From assembly GCA_905216025.1 (NCBI GenBank), contig CAJMSE010000012.1:1-64000 (forward strand): a DNA stretch of 64,000 nt, in the 5' to 3' direction. The notes under the pieces were generated by a model, which saw nothing but the letters and a program-made list of their open reading frames with translations, ran no database searches and had not been told where the DNA came from. The position numbers were made by a program, and so were the translations under genes. Below are positions 1-7,749 of this stretch, one piece after another. The DNA is from an uncultured bacterium (GTDB taxonomy: Bacteria > Bacteroidota > Bacteroidia > Bacteroidales > Bacteroidaceae). Numbering within the stretch: the stretch's first letter is position 1; each line of letters begins with the position of its first letter.

Positions 1-40
1 CTGCTCCCTGTTAATCGGATTCTCAGGCGGCTTAAAAAAT

Positions 41-84
41 GGAGGGTGTACCAAAAACCTAATTTTGATACACCCCCCTTTATT
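41..84. terminator. Imperfect inverted repeat followed by T-rich run; probable terminator
   Basis: Bases 42-56 and 63-77 form a 15-bp stem (gggtgta...aaaa against ttttgatacaccc) with a six-base loop, followed by cttta. It would end a gene lying left of the window, or serve the minus-strand gene at 142-564. The same arrangement could also be the terminal repeat of an insertion sequence lying to the left. Bases 1-40 hold no gene I can recognise. Confidence 0.5.
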
Positions 85-141
85 ATATAGGTATAGTCGT
101 CTTATTATATATGTATGGCAATCTCATCAATATGGATTTGC

Positions 142-564
142 CTATTCTTTTCTGAGTGTAATGACTTTTGGCAGTTTCTGCCATTTCCTGTTGTTCGGCA
201 CTTTGAGCGTGCTGCCGCTTCCTTGCGTCAGGGTGAAGGTGCTGTCGTTGACAGCTGTGACGGTTGCTTTCAGGTCCTCACTGCCATAGTCGTTGATCAG
301 TTCCAGTTCGGCCTTGTTCTCCGATACGGCTTTCCCTGAGGTTATGAGCCAATAGAAATTGTTGTTCTTCTTGCCCAGATAGCCGGGCAGATTGCCGAAC
401 ATCTCATACCCGGGAACTGTTATGTCTTTGTCATAAAGGTTCATCCTGATGTATATCCGGTATTCATCGTTGTAGAAATACCCTTTGAATGGCGATGTAT
501 TGCCCTGTCCATTGACTGTAAGGCACGCAATTGCCATCATTACAGAGACTGCTATTCTTCTCAT
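142..564 (-). CDS. Small secreted protein of unknown function
   Basis: A 140-residue protein opening with a typical signal peptide (MRRIAVSVMMAIACLTVNGQ), so it is exported, probably to the periplasm. The mature part is about 120 residues, rich in charged and aromatic residues (YFYNDEYRIYIRMNLYDKD), and looks like a small beta-rich domain. It has no lipobox and no catalytic motif that I recognise. It is divergent from the glycogen synthase gene and has a TAnnTTTG promoter element at 585-592 upstream. The signal peptide and promoter make it likely to be real; no function can be assigned. Confidence 0.7.
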   Translation of the reverse strand: MRRIAVSVMMAIACLTVNGQGNTSPFKGYFYNDEYRIYIRMNLYDKDITVPGYEMFGNLPGYLGKKNNNFYWLITSGKAVSENKAELELINDYGSEDLKATVTAVNDSTFTLTQGSGSTLKVPNNRKWQKLPKVITLRKE

Positions 565-584
565 AATTAAACTTTATTGACAAG

Positions 585-592
585 CAAAGATA
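585..592 (-). promoter_or_regulatory. Bacteroidota -7 element for the 142-564 gene
   Basis: The minus strand reads TATCTTTG, matching the Bacteroidota -7 consensus TAnnTTTG, 21 bases before the start codon. No clear -33 element was seen. Confidence 0.45.
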
Positions 593-667
593 CTAAATAT
601 AAATCATTAAAAAGCTCGATTTTAGAAATTTATAAGTTATTTTATCGTAAAAATATAAATAATTGTG

Positions 668-675
668 TAACTTTG
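668..675 (+). promoter_or_regulatory. Bacteroidota -7 element for the glycogen synthase gene
   Basis: TAACTTTG, 19 bases before the ATG at 695, fits TAnnTTTG. The region before it is very AT-rich. Confidence 0.5.
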
Positions 676-694
676 CGCGCATATATAATTCGAT

Positions 695-2353
695 ATGATA
701 AAAGGTAGATTGACCCCTGACTACATATTTGAGTCGAGTTGGGAAGTATGTAATAAGGTTGGCGGTATATACACCGTACTATCAACGAGAGCGAAAACGC
801 TACAGGAAATGATGCTTGACAGGATAATATTCATCGGTCCTGATTTTTGGCAAGAGAATGAGAGTCCTTATTTTAGAGAAGACAAAGAGTTGTTCCGGGC
901 ATGGAGAGAGCATGCCGCGACCGAGGGGCTCAGCTTGCGCATAGGCAGATGGACGATTCCCGGCGAGCCTATTGCCGTTCTTGTAGACTTTAAACCGTTT
1001 TTTGAAAGTAAGAACCAGATTTACGGCTGGCTGTGGGAGAACTATCAGGTAGACAGTCTTCACGCATACGGCGATTACGATGAAGCATCCATGTTCTCGT
1101 ATGCGGCCGCGCTGGTCGTAGAGAGTTTCTACACCTATTATAATTTAAAGGACAAGCATGTCATATATCATGGAAATGAATGGATGACCGGCTTGGGTCT
1201 GTTATACATCAACAACAAACTCCCCCAGATAGGAACCATATTCACAACGCATGCCACAAGCATAGGCCGGAGCATCGCAGGAAACATGAAGCCGCTGTAT
1301 GATTACCTCTTTGCATACAACGGTGACCAGATGGCGGGTGAGCTGAACATGCAGAGCAAGCATTCCATCGAGAAGCAGACTGCGCTGAATGTCGACTGCT
1401 TCACCACGGTAAGCGACATCACCGCGAATGAGTGCAAGGAACTTTTAGACAAGCCTGTTGACTTCGTCCTGCCTAATGGATTCGACAACAGCTTCGTCCC
1501 GGCAGCGTCAAAGTTTGCCGCTAAGCGTAAGAAGGCAAGGCTGCGCCTGCTCAAAGTGGCCAACGCTCTCTTGGGAGAGACGCTCGACGACGACACCATG
1601 ATAGTCTCGACAAGTGGCCGCTATGAGTTCCGCAACAAAGGTATAGACGTATATATCGAGGCGATGAACAGGCTGCTGAGGAGCAAGGAACTTAACAGGA
1701 AAGTGCTGGCATTCATCGAAGTGCCCGGATGGGTGGGCGAACCGCGGCAGGACCTGATAGAGCGTATGAACAGCGGGAAGACCTACGACACTCCGCTCGA
1801 TGTGCCGCAGGTGACCCATTGGCTGCACGAGATGACTCACGACAACACCCTCGGGATGATGAAATACTTTGATATGCACAACCGCAAGGACGACAATGTC
1901 AAGGTGATATTCCTTCCCTGCTATCTTGACGGTAATGACGGAATTGTCAATATGACCTATTATGATATAGTATTAGGTAACGACCTGTGCATATATCCTT
2001 CATACTATGAGCCTTGGGGCTACACTCCGCTTGAGGCGATAGCGTTCAAGGTGCCGTGCATCACCACCGACCTGGCCGGCTTCGGCCTGTGGGCGAACAG
2101 CGTGAAAGGCGGCTATAGCGAGATAACCGACGGAGTAAAGGTTATCCACCGCACCGATTATAATTACTCCGAGGTTGCAGACGCAATCAAAGATACCATC
2201 ACCCAGTATTCAAACTTCACAAAGCAGCAGAGAGACAGCGCCCGCAAGAAAGCCGAGCAGCTGTCACGCAAGGCGTTGTGGAGCGAGTTCATCCTTTACT
2301 ATAAGGATGCATACGATATGGCTTTACGTAGAGCCGACGAGCGAAAAAAATGA
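695..2353 (+). CDS. Glycogen synthase, eukaryote-type GT3 family
   Basis: A 552-residue cytoplasmic glycosyltransferase that should extend alpha-1,4-glucan from a nucleotide-glucose donor. The N terminus (EVCNKVGGIYTVLSTRA, residues 17-33) is the donor-site loop typical of yeast and animal-type glycogen synthases rather than bacterial GlgA. The C-terminal Rossmann half has GRYEFRNKGIDVYIEAM near residue 306 and YPSYYEPWGYTPLEA near 435-449, the usual acidic/donor motif. It is somewhat shorter than eukaryotic enzymes and lacks their regulatory tails. The next gene, a glucan phosphorylase, starts 30 bp downstream, so the two form a synthesis/breakdown operon. Family assignment is secure; the donor (UDP- or ADP-glucose) is not decided by the sequence. 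Confidence 0.92.
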   Translation: MIKGRLTPDYIFESSWEVCNKVGGIYTVLSTRAKTLQEMMLDRIIFIGPDFWQENESPYFREDKELFRAWREHAATEGLSLRIGRWTIPGEPIAVLVDFKPFFESKNQIYGWLWENYQVDSLHAYGDYDEASMFSYAAALVVESFYTYYNLKDKHVIYHGNEWMTGLGLLYINNKLPQIGTIFTTHATSIGRSIAGNMKPLYDYLFAYNGDQMAGELNMQSKHSIEKQTALNVDCFTTVSDITANECKELLDKPVDFVLPNGFDNSFVPAASKFAAKRKKARLRLLKVANALLGETLDDDTMIVSTSGRYEFRNKGIDVYIEAMNRLLRSKELNRKVLAFIEVPGWVGEPRQDLIERMNSGKTYDTPLDVPQVTHWLHEMTHDNTLGMMKYFDMHNRKDDNVKVIFLPCYLDGNDGIVNMTYYDIVLGNDLCIYPSYYEPWGYTPLEAIAFKVPCITTDLAGFGLWANSVKGGYSEITDGVKVIHRTDYNYSEVADAIKDTITQYSNFTKQQRDSARKKAEQLSRKALWSEFILYYKDAYDMALRRADERKK

Positions 2354-2383
2354 ATTTAAGACAAGTTTATATTATTAACAATT

Positions 2384-4954
2384 ATGAAAATTAAAGCAGA
2401 TTATGCAAACTCTCCTCTTTGGCAGGAGATTACTGTGAAGTCGATCCTTCCGGAAGAGCTTAAGTGTCTGGACGAGATTGCACATAATGTATGGTGGTCT
2501 TGGAACTACGAGGCAAGGGATCTGTTCCGAGATTTGGATCCGGAACTTTACCGCGAGGTGAACCACAACCCTGTCCTTCTGCTCGAGCGTCTCAGCTATG
2601 AGCGCATCGAGGAGATAGGAAAGGACAAGGAACTCATGAAGAGAATCAAGAATGTATATGCTCTTTTCCACGAATACATGGACGTGAAGCCCAATGCCAA
2701 CCGTCCTTCGGTGGCCTATTTCTCAATGGAATACGGACTGAACCACGTGCTGAAGATTTATTCCGGAGGTCTCGGAATGCTCGCAGGTGACTATCTGAAG
2801 GAGGCTTCGGACAGCAATGTAGACATGTGCGCCATCGGTTTCCTCTACCGTTATGGCTATTTCACACAGTCTCTGAGCATGGACGGACAGCAGATTGCCA
2901 AGTATGAGGCACAGAACTTCAATGCTCTTCCCCTCGTGCGCCAACTCGACAAGGACGGCAATCCCCTCGTCGTTGACGTGCCTTACACAAACTATCAGGT
3001 TCATGCCTATGTGTGGTGCGTGAACGTCGGCCGCATCAAGCTCTATCTTCTCGATACAGACAACGAGATGAACTCAGAGTTTGACAAGCCGATAACCCAC
3101 TCGCTCTACGGCGGTGACTGGGAGAACCGCCTGAAGCAGGAGATTCTTCTCGGTATCGGTGGTGTGCTGACACTGAAGAAACTCGGTATCACGAAAGAGA
3201 TATATCACTGCAACGAAGGTCACGCAGCACTCTGCAACCTGCAGCGTCTGTGCGACTACATCGACGGCGGACTGACATTCAACCAGGCAATGGAGCTCGT
3301 GCGCGCATCATCTCTGTATACTGTGCACACTCCCGTACCCGCCGGTCACGACTATTTCGACGAGAGCCTGTTCGGCAAGTACATGGGCGGCTATCCCGCA
3401 AAGCTGGGCATCACATGGGACGAGTTCATCGGAATGGGCCGCAACAACCCCGACGATCACGGTGAAAAGTTCTGTATGTCGGTCTTCGCATGCAACACAT
3501 GTCAGGAAGTCAACGGCGTCAGCAAGCTGCACGGATGGGTCAGCCAAAAGATGTTCTCGCCGATATGGAATGGCTATTACCCCGAGGAAAACCACGTGGG
3601 CTACGTCACCAACGGCGTTCACTTCCCCACATGGACCGCTACAGAGTGGCGCAAGCTGTACTCTAAGTATTTCGACAAGACTTTCATGGGCGACCAGAGC
3701 AATGCCAAGATATGGGAGGCTATATATAATGTATCTGACGAAGAGATATGGAGCACCCGCATGGCACTGAAGCAGAAGCTCGTAGACTACATCCGCATGC
3801 AGTTCCGTGAGACATGGCTGAAGAACCAAGGCGATCCCTCGCGCGTGGTGTCTCTCCTTGAGAAGATTAACCCCAACGCGCTGATGATAGGCTTCTGCCG
3901 CCGCTTCGCCACCTACAAGCGTGCTCACCTGCTCTTCACAGACCTTGACCGCCTTGCCAAGATTGTCAACAACCCCGAGCGTCCCGTTCAGTTCCTCTTC
4001 TCAGGAAAGGCACACCCCGCAGACGGAGCCGGTCAGGGACTTATCAAGAAGATATACGAGATAAGCCAGCGCCCCGAGTTCCTCGGCAAGATCATCTTCC
4101 TCGAGAACTACGACTTCCAGCTGGCCCGCCGCCTCGTATCTGGCGTAGACATCTGGATGAACACCCCGACACGTCCTCTCGAGGCTTCCGGTACATCAGG
4201 AGAGAAGGCCGAGATGAACGGTGTCGTAAACCTGTCGGTGCTCGACGGATGGTGGCTTGAGGGCTACCGCGAAGGTGCAGGATGGGCACTCACCGAGAAG
4301 CGCACATATCAGAACCAGGGATATCAGGACCAGCTTGATGCCGCAACAATCTATAACCTCCTCGAGCGTGAAATCATACCTCTCTACTACAAGAAGAACG
4401 ATAAGGGATACAGCGAGGATTGGGTGAAGGTTATCAAGAACTCTATCGCACAGATTGCTCCCCACTACACGATGAAGCGCCAGCTCGACGACTACTACGA
4501 CAAGTTCTACACCAAGGAAGCTGCCCGCTTCAAGACTCTTGCGGCCGACAACAACCGCCTTGCCAAGGACATCGCACAGTGGAAAGAGGCCGTTGCCGAG
4601 CGTTGGGACTCTATCAAGGTGGTTTCTTCCGAGTGGAATATCCCGTCTACGGGAATTGAGACCGGCAAGAGCTATTCTTTGAAATATGTCATCGACGAGC
4701 AGGGCCTCGACGACGCAGTTGGTCTGGAACTCGTCAGCATACGCCAGGACAAGAACGGCGAGGAGCGCATTGCGAACATAATACCGTTCAATGTCGTAGC
4801 ACACGAAGGCAATTGCTACACGTTTGAAGGCAAGCTGGAGTCTAACAACGCCGGTATTTTCAAGAGCGCCGTGCGTATGTACCCGAAGTACGACAAGCTG
4901 CCCCACCGTCAGGACTTCTGCTATGTAAGGTGGATTGAACTGCCCAACGCATAA
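2384..4954 (+). CDS. glgP: Alpha-glucan (glycogen) phosphorylase, GT35
   Basis: An 856-residue enzyme releasing glucose-1-phosphate from glycogen. It is the bacterial short alpha-glucan phosphorylase type with an N-terminal DUF3417 domain (residues about 15-120, including HNVWWSWNYEARDLFRDLDP). The catalytic body follows, with HCNEGHAAL near residue 275 and the pyridoxal-phosphate site EASGTSGEKAEMNG, whose lysine is near 608. A C-terminal beta-rich extension of about 130 residues is typical of this subfamily. It is the second gene of the glycogen operon and is followed by a strong terminator at 4981-5020. Codon use looks highly biased, as in well-expressed genes. Confidence 0.93.
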   Translation: MKIKADYANSPLWQEITVKSILPEELKCLDEIAHNVWWSWNYEARDLFRDLDPELYREVNHNPVLLLERLSYERIEEIGKDKELMKRIKNVYALFHEYMDVKPNANRPSVAYFSMEYGLNHVLKIYSGGLGMLAGDYLKEASDSNVDMCAIGFLYRYGYFTQSLSMDGQQIAKYEAQNFNALPLVRQLDKDGNPLVVDVPYTNYQVHAYVWCVNVGRIKLYLLDTDNEMNSEFDKPITHSLYGGDWENRLKQEILLGIGGVLTLKKLGITKEIYHCNEGHAALCNLQRLCDYIDGGLTFNQAMELVRASSLYTVHTPVPAGHDYFDESLFGKYMGGYPAKLGITWDEFIGMGRNNPDDHGEKFCMSVFACNTCQEVNGVSKLHGWVSQKMFSPIWNGYYPEENHVGYVTNGVHFPTWTATEWRKLYSKYFDKTFMGDQSNAKIWEAIYNVSDEEIWSTRMALKQKLVDYIRMQFRETWLKNQGDPSRVVSLLEKINPNALMIGFCRRFATYKRAHLLFTDLDRLAKIVNNPERPVQFLFSGKAHPADGAGQGLIKKIYEISQRPEFLGKIIFLENYDFQLARRLVSGVDIWMNTPTRPLEASGTSGEKAEMNGVVNLSVLDGWWLEGYREGAGWALTEKRTYQNQGYQDQLDAATIYNLLEREIIPLYYKKNDKGYSEDWVKVIKNSIAQIAPHYTMKRQLDDYYDKFYTKEAARFKTLAADNNRLAKDIAQWKEAVAERWDSIKVVSSEWNIPSTGIETGKSYSLKYVIDEQGLDDAVGLELVSIRQDKNGEERIANIIPFNVVAHEGNCYTFEGKLESNNAGIFKSAVRMYPKYDKLPHRQDFCYVRWIELPNA

Positions 4955-4980
4955 GCACATTACTTAACGTAAACAAATCA

Positions 4981-5020
4981 AGGCATACCACATGCGGCAA
5001 GCATGGGTATGCCTTTTTTG
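4981..5020 (+). terminator. Rho-independent terminator after glgP
   Basis: aggcatacc (4981-4989) pairs with ggtatgcct (5006-5014), and an inner catgc/gcatg extends the stem around a five-base loop. A run of six or seven T follows. It ends the glycogen operon. Confidence 0.85.
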
Positions 5021-5096
5021 ATATTGTCAGGCAGATATAGATTTTTGCTGGCAGATTATAATTTTTATTCCTGCCTATTAGCATTCAAAACCGATA

Positions 5097-5137
5097 CGTT
5101 TGTGCATCAAAACACGGCCACTTTTGACACACAAACG
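5097..5137. repeat. Palindromic element in the glgP-DUF1016 gap
   Basis: Arms 5097-5112 and 5122-5137 (cgtttgtgcatcaaaa / ttttgacacacaaacg) pair with two mismatches around a nine-base loop. The rest of the 5021-5246 gap is AT-rich, with small gcag/ctgc repeats and no gene. The element may be the island's leftmost boundary, a minus-strand transcription stop, or a dispersed palindrome. Confidence 0.5.
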
Positions 5138-5246
5138 CACCGTTTTTAATTTGAAACCGAATCTACGATTTTGGGTAGCAATTTCTTTGGAATTTAATAT
5201 TAAATCAATTCAACTATAATTAAAATGCGGATATAAACTTATGGTT

Positions 5247-6332
5247 TTAGATCGTTGTTGCCTTTTTTTTAGTTTCTGCCTTTAATTCTATTTCCGCAAT
5301 GGTTCTGTCAACTACTTCCTGCAACTGGTATGAAGCGACTCCGATTGGACGTTCTATACCTCTGAGCGACCATTCAACAGTCGTTTTATCGTGTGATTTG
5401 CAAATCAGAACTCCAATTGAGGGATTGTCATCAGATTGTTTTAGCAATTCATCGGCTGCCGATACATAGAAATTAAGTTTTCCGGCAAACTCATGCATGA
5501 AATCGACGACTTTCAGTTCTATGATAACATAACATTTCAAGAATGTGTGATAAAATAACAAATCAGGGAAATAAGATTTACCATTAGGCATTCTCAATTC
5601 TGTTTGCCTTCCTACAAAAGCAAAACCTTTACCGAGCTCCAAAAGAAAGCGTGTGATATTATTTACCAAAGCATCTTCCAATTCTCTTTCATCATAACCT
5701 CTCTGCATGTTTAGAAAACTGAAGTTATATGGATCTTTCAGTATGTTTTGCGCAAGACAACTCTGTGGTAAAGGCAACTTTGAAGAAAAATTGGTTATTG
5801 CATTACCTTGGATTTTATAAAGATTTGCATTCAGATTGCTCTCCAATACACTTCTGCTCCAATTATTATCCACGGTCTTGTGAATATAGAACAGAGCTTC
5901 CTCTACAGACTTACATTCGGAAATAATATCTGTGTGATGTCTCCAAGGAACCATTGCGAAGAAATCCGGTATCAGAGATATTTTACCAGCTTGGTAAAAT
6001 AATTCCGGTTTAGTCTTTATGGCTTCTTGATAGAAAGCAAACCAACGTCTCATAAAGTATAGATTGACCGTTGATAATCCTTTCACGTTAGGAAAGGATG
6101 CTCTAAGATCAAGGCTAAGCTGCTTTATAACTCCCGTTCCCCAAACCTGTTCTGGTTTCTTCTCAACCAAGTCTTGTCCCATGCTCCAATAGAACTCAAG
6201 CATGGCGCGGTTTACCTGTACAGCCGCTTTTACCTGACTTTTCTGAAACCGTTTCTTGATGTCGGAAAGCCATTCCAAATAGGCTTTATCGACAATTATT
6301 CCATCTCTGTTTATAAATGTAGGTTTATCCAT
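5247..6332 (-). CDS. DUF1016 (YhcG-type) PD-(D/E)XK nuclease protein
   Basis: A 361-residue protein of the YhcG/DUF1016 family. The N-terminal helical domain (about residues 15-180) carries the family signature around residues 40-70 (VNRAMLEFYWSMGQDLVEK). The C-terminal nuclease domain has SYFPDLLFYH near 257 and VIIELKV near 271, giving the D...ExK active-site pattern. The C-terminal tail is basic (ETKKKATTI). Family members are found in restriction/defence clusters and as single genes of uncertain role. It is the last gene of the minus-strand island, 394 bp after the 336-residue gene, with two gene fragments between. The start follows the stop of the AlbA_2 fragment by two bases, so translation may be coupled to it. 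Confidence 0.87.
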   Translation of the reverse strand: MDKPTFINRDGIIVDKAYLEWLSDIKKRFQKSQVKAAVQVNRAMLEFYWSMGQDLVEKKPEQVWGTGVIKQLSLDLRASFPNVKGLSTVNLYFMRRWFAFYQEAIKTKPELFYQAGKISLIPDFFAMVPWRHHTDIISECKSVEEALFYIHKTVDNNWSRSVLESNLNANLYKIQGNAITNFSSKLPLPQSCLAQNILKDPYNFSFLNMQRGYDERELEDALVNNITRFLLELGKGFAFVGRQTELRMPNGKSYFPDLLFYHTFLKCYVIIELKVVDFMHEFAGKLNFYVSAADELLKQSDDNPSIGVLICKSHDKTTVEWSLRGIERPIGVASYQLQEVVDRTIAEIELKAETKKKATTI

Positions 6333-6334
6333 TA

Positions 6335-6484
6335 TTATTCATATTTTTCAGTTTTACATACTTCACTCTCATCGTCAATGCCTACAAAGATTGTTCCACC
6401 ATGCGCATTGGTAAAGCCGCATATCCATTTCTGATATCCGTCGCGCCAGGTCTGCTTATATTCTATGTTCTGCGATTCCATCAT
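6335..6484 (-). pseudogene. Truncated AlbA_2 (Schlafen-like) domain fragment
   Basis: A short minus-strand frame of 49 codons plus stop. It begins MMESQNIEYKQTW and runs through WICGFTNAHGGTIFVGIDD, the hallmark N terminus of AlbA_2 (Schlafen AlbA/DNA-binding) ATP-binding proteins, then shifts to unrelated residues and stops. Full-length proteins of this family are about 400-560 residues, so over 85 percent is missing. No continuation is visible downstream of DUF1016. It has an ATG and could still be translated, so a functional micro-protein is possible, but a remnant is more likely. It is a different gene from the intact AlbA_2 protein at 11218-12900. Confidence 0.75.
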
Positions 6485-6536
6485 GTTTATTTAACGTTTT
6501 GCTTGTTGGGGTTATTGTTAGTTTCTTTGTTGAGAA

Positions 6537-6716
6537 TTACCATTTGGAAAACTCTGTCTTGTCCACACAGAAAAACTGCGCCATCGCTTTCTGTGTACAC
6601 CAGATGGTTTCACCCTTGATAATTACCTGCACCTTGCCGGTTTCATCAGGGAGATTATATATATGTATTGTATTTCGTTCGGTATGATGAATGTTTCGCT
6701 TTATATCTTTTATTTG
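6537..6716 (-). pseudogene. RhuM-family (virulence RhuM-like) N-terminal fragment
   Basis: A minus-strand open stretch of 59 codons to the TAA at 6537-6539, without a usable start codon. Its translation carries IYNLPDETGKVQV, GETIWCTQKAMAQFF and ends VDKTEFSKW. This matches my memory of the N terminus of RhuM-family proteins (IY...DG.i.v...dEtvWltQkqmAeLF.v....iskh). The rest of that roughly 330-residue family is absent. Together with the AlbA_2 fragment this shows deletion debris between the 336-residue gene and DUF1016. The assignment rests on a short but characteristic pattern. Confidence 0.65.
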
Positions 6717-6726
6717 TTAATATCTA

Positions 6727-7737
6727 TTACACTTCAATAACATCCCATCCCAATGTTTTTTTGACATGGGATTGAAATACATTGAATTGATTGCCCCATT
6801 GATGACAAACGGCAAATTTGATGCCATCGCGACTGATTATTATGTTTTTAGGCTCCAAATAGTATCGGTGATCGGCGTCTTGTCCTCTATCAATACGTTG
6901 TTGGATTTCTGAAACAGGCTTCACAACCCCATAACTTCCCTGCAGAAAATCGGGAAATGCCTCTTGTATTTGGCGAAATGTCGCTTGTGGGTTTTCTGCA
7001 ACATATTTCTTTACCGTGGCAAGAACAGTGGTGCGTTTGTTCATTGGCATTCCGCCATTGAGAGAGAACATGGCTCGTTTCCCTTTTGGCTTTTCTTCAT
7101 CTTCATGTTGATTGTATACCTCAACACTCACGTCAATACCAAGAAATGCGGCAACCTGTTTTATCATGTCAATCTTCGTGTTATTGCTCATATTGACATA
7201 AACCCACCAGCCATCTACTTGTTCCTGCCATTTATAATCGTCTTCGGTGACACGTTGCCTTTTGCCAACCAAAGGAAAACCGACAAATGTACGTCCATTG
7301 AATGTAGAAACACGAGACAGTGACATGTGCCGTAATGCTTGGATGAATGTATCCTTGCCATTTCCTTCACACGTAAAACCATCTGCAAACATCACCTTGA
7401 AGTCGATATTGGCAGACCTTATGATATTGGTAGCAGTAACCACATGAGGACGCTTGGGAGAAATTTCAACGGCGTCGGTCAATACATCAGCAATGTTTCT
7501 CTTGCGTGAAAGGCTTACTTTCAGCGGTTCTCCGGGAACATAATCTACTACCAGCACCAGTTCACGTTTCACTTGTGCAAGTGCAGGTTCTATTTTATCC
7601 GTCAGTGTAGGCAGTATTTCCTGACGGATAAGATCTTCCTCGAGTTTGGCAATCTCCTGCTTTAATTTTTCGTCTATGGAGAGATTAAACTTGCGCAAAT
7701 TCTCCATTGTAATGTATAATTCGCTTAATGCTGACAT
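6727..7737 (-). CDS. Unrecognised 336-residue protein, fourth gene of the defence-like operon
   Basis: I do not recognise a named domain. Residues about 10-60 are strongly helical and charged (LRKFNLSIDEKLKQEIAKLE), likely a coiled coil. The middle (about 90-190) looks alpha/beta, with NFNGRTFVGFPL-like strands and aromatic patches (WQEQVDGWWVYVNM). A region near 215-300 (MNKRTTVLATVKKYVAENP...TFRQIQEAFP) resembles a small helical DNA-binding or winged-helix module. The C terminus ends in a strand-rich GIKFAVCHQWGNQFNVF segment. It starts 12 bp after the methyltransferase stop, so it should be co-transcribed and translationally linked. Its role may be DNA recognition or assembly of the neighbouring enzymes; this is inference from position only. 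Confidence 0.82.
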   Translation of the reverse strand: MSALSELYITMENLRKFNLSIDEKLKQEIAKLEEDLIRQEILPTLTDKIEPALAQVKRELVLVVDYVPGEPLKVSLSRKRNIADVLTDAVEISPKRPHVVTATNIIRSANIDFKVMFADGFTCEGNGKDTFIQALRHMSLSRVSTFNGRTFVGFPLVGKRQRVTEDDYKWQEQVDGWWVYVNMSNNTKIDMIKQVAAFLGIDVSVEVYNQHEDEEKPKGKRAMFSLNGGMPMNKRTTVLATVKKYVAENPQATFRQIQEAFPDFLQGSYGVVKPVSEIQQRIDRGQDADHRYYLEPKNIIISRDGIKFAVCHQWGNQFNVFQSHVKKTLGWDVIEV

Positions 7738-7749
7738 TGTATTTGAGAT

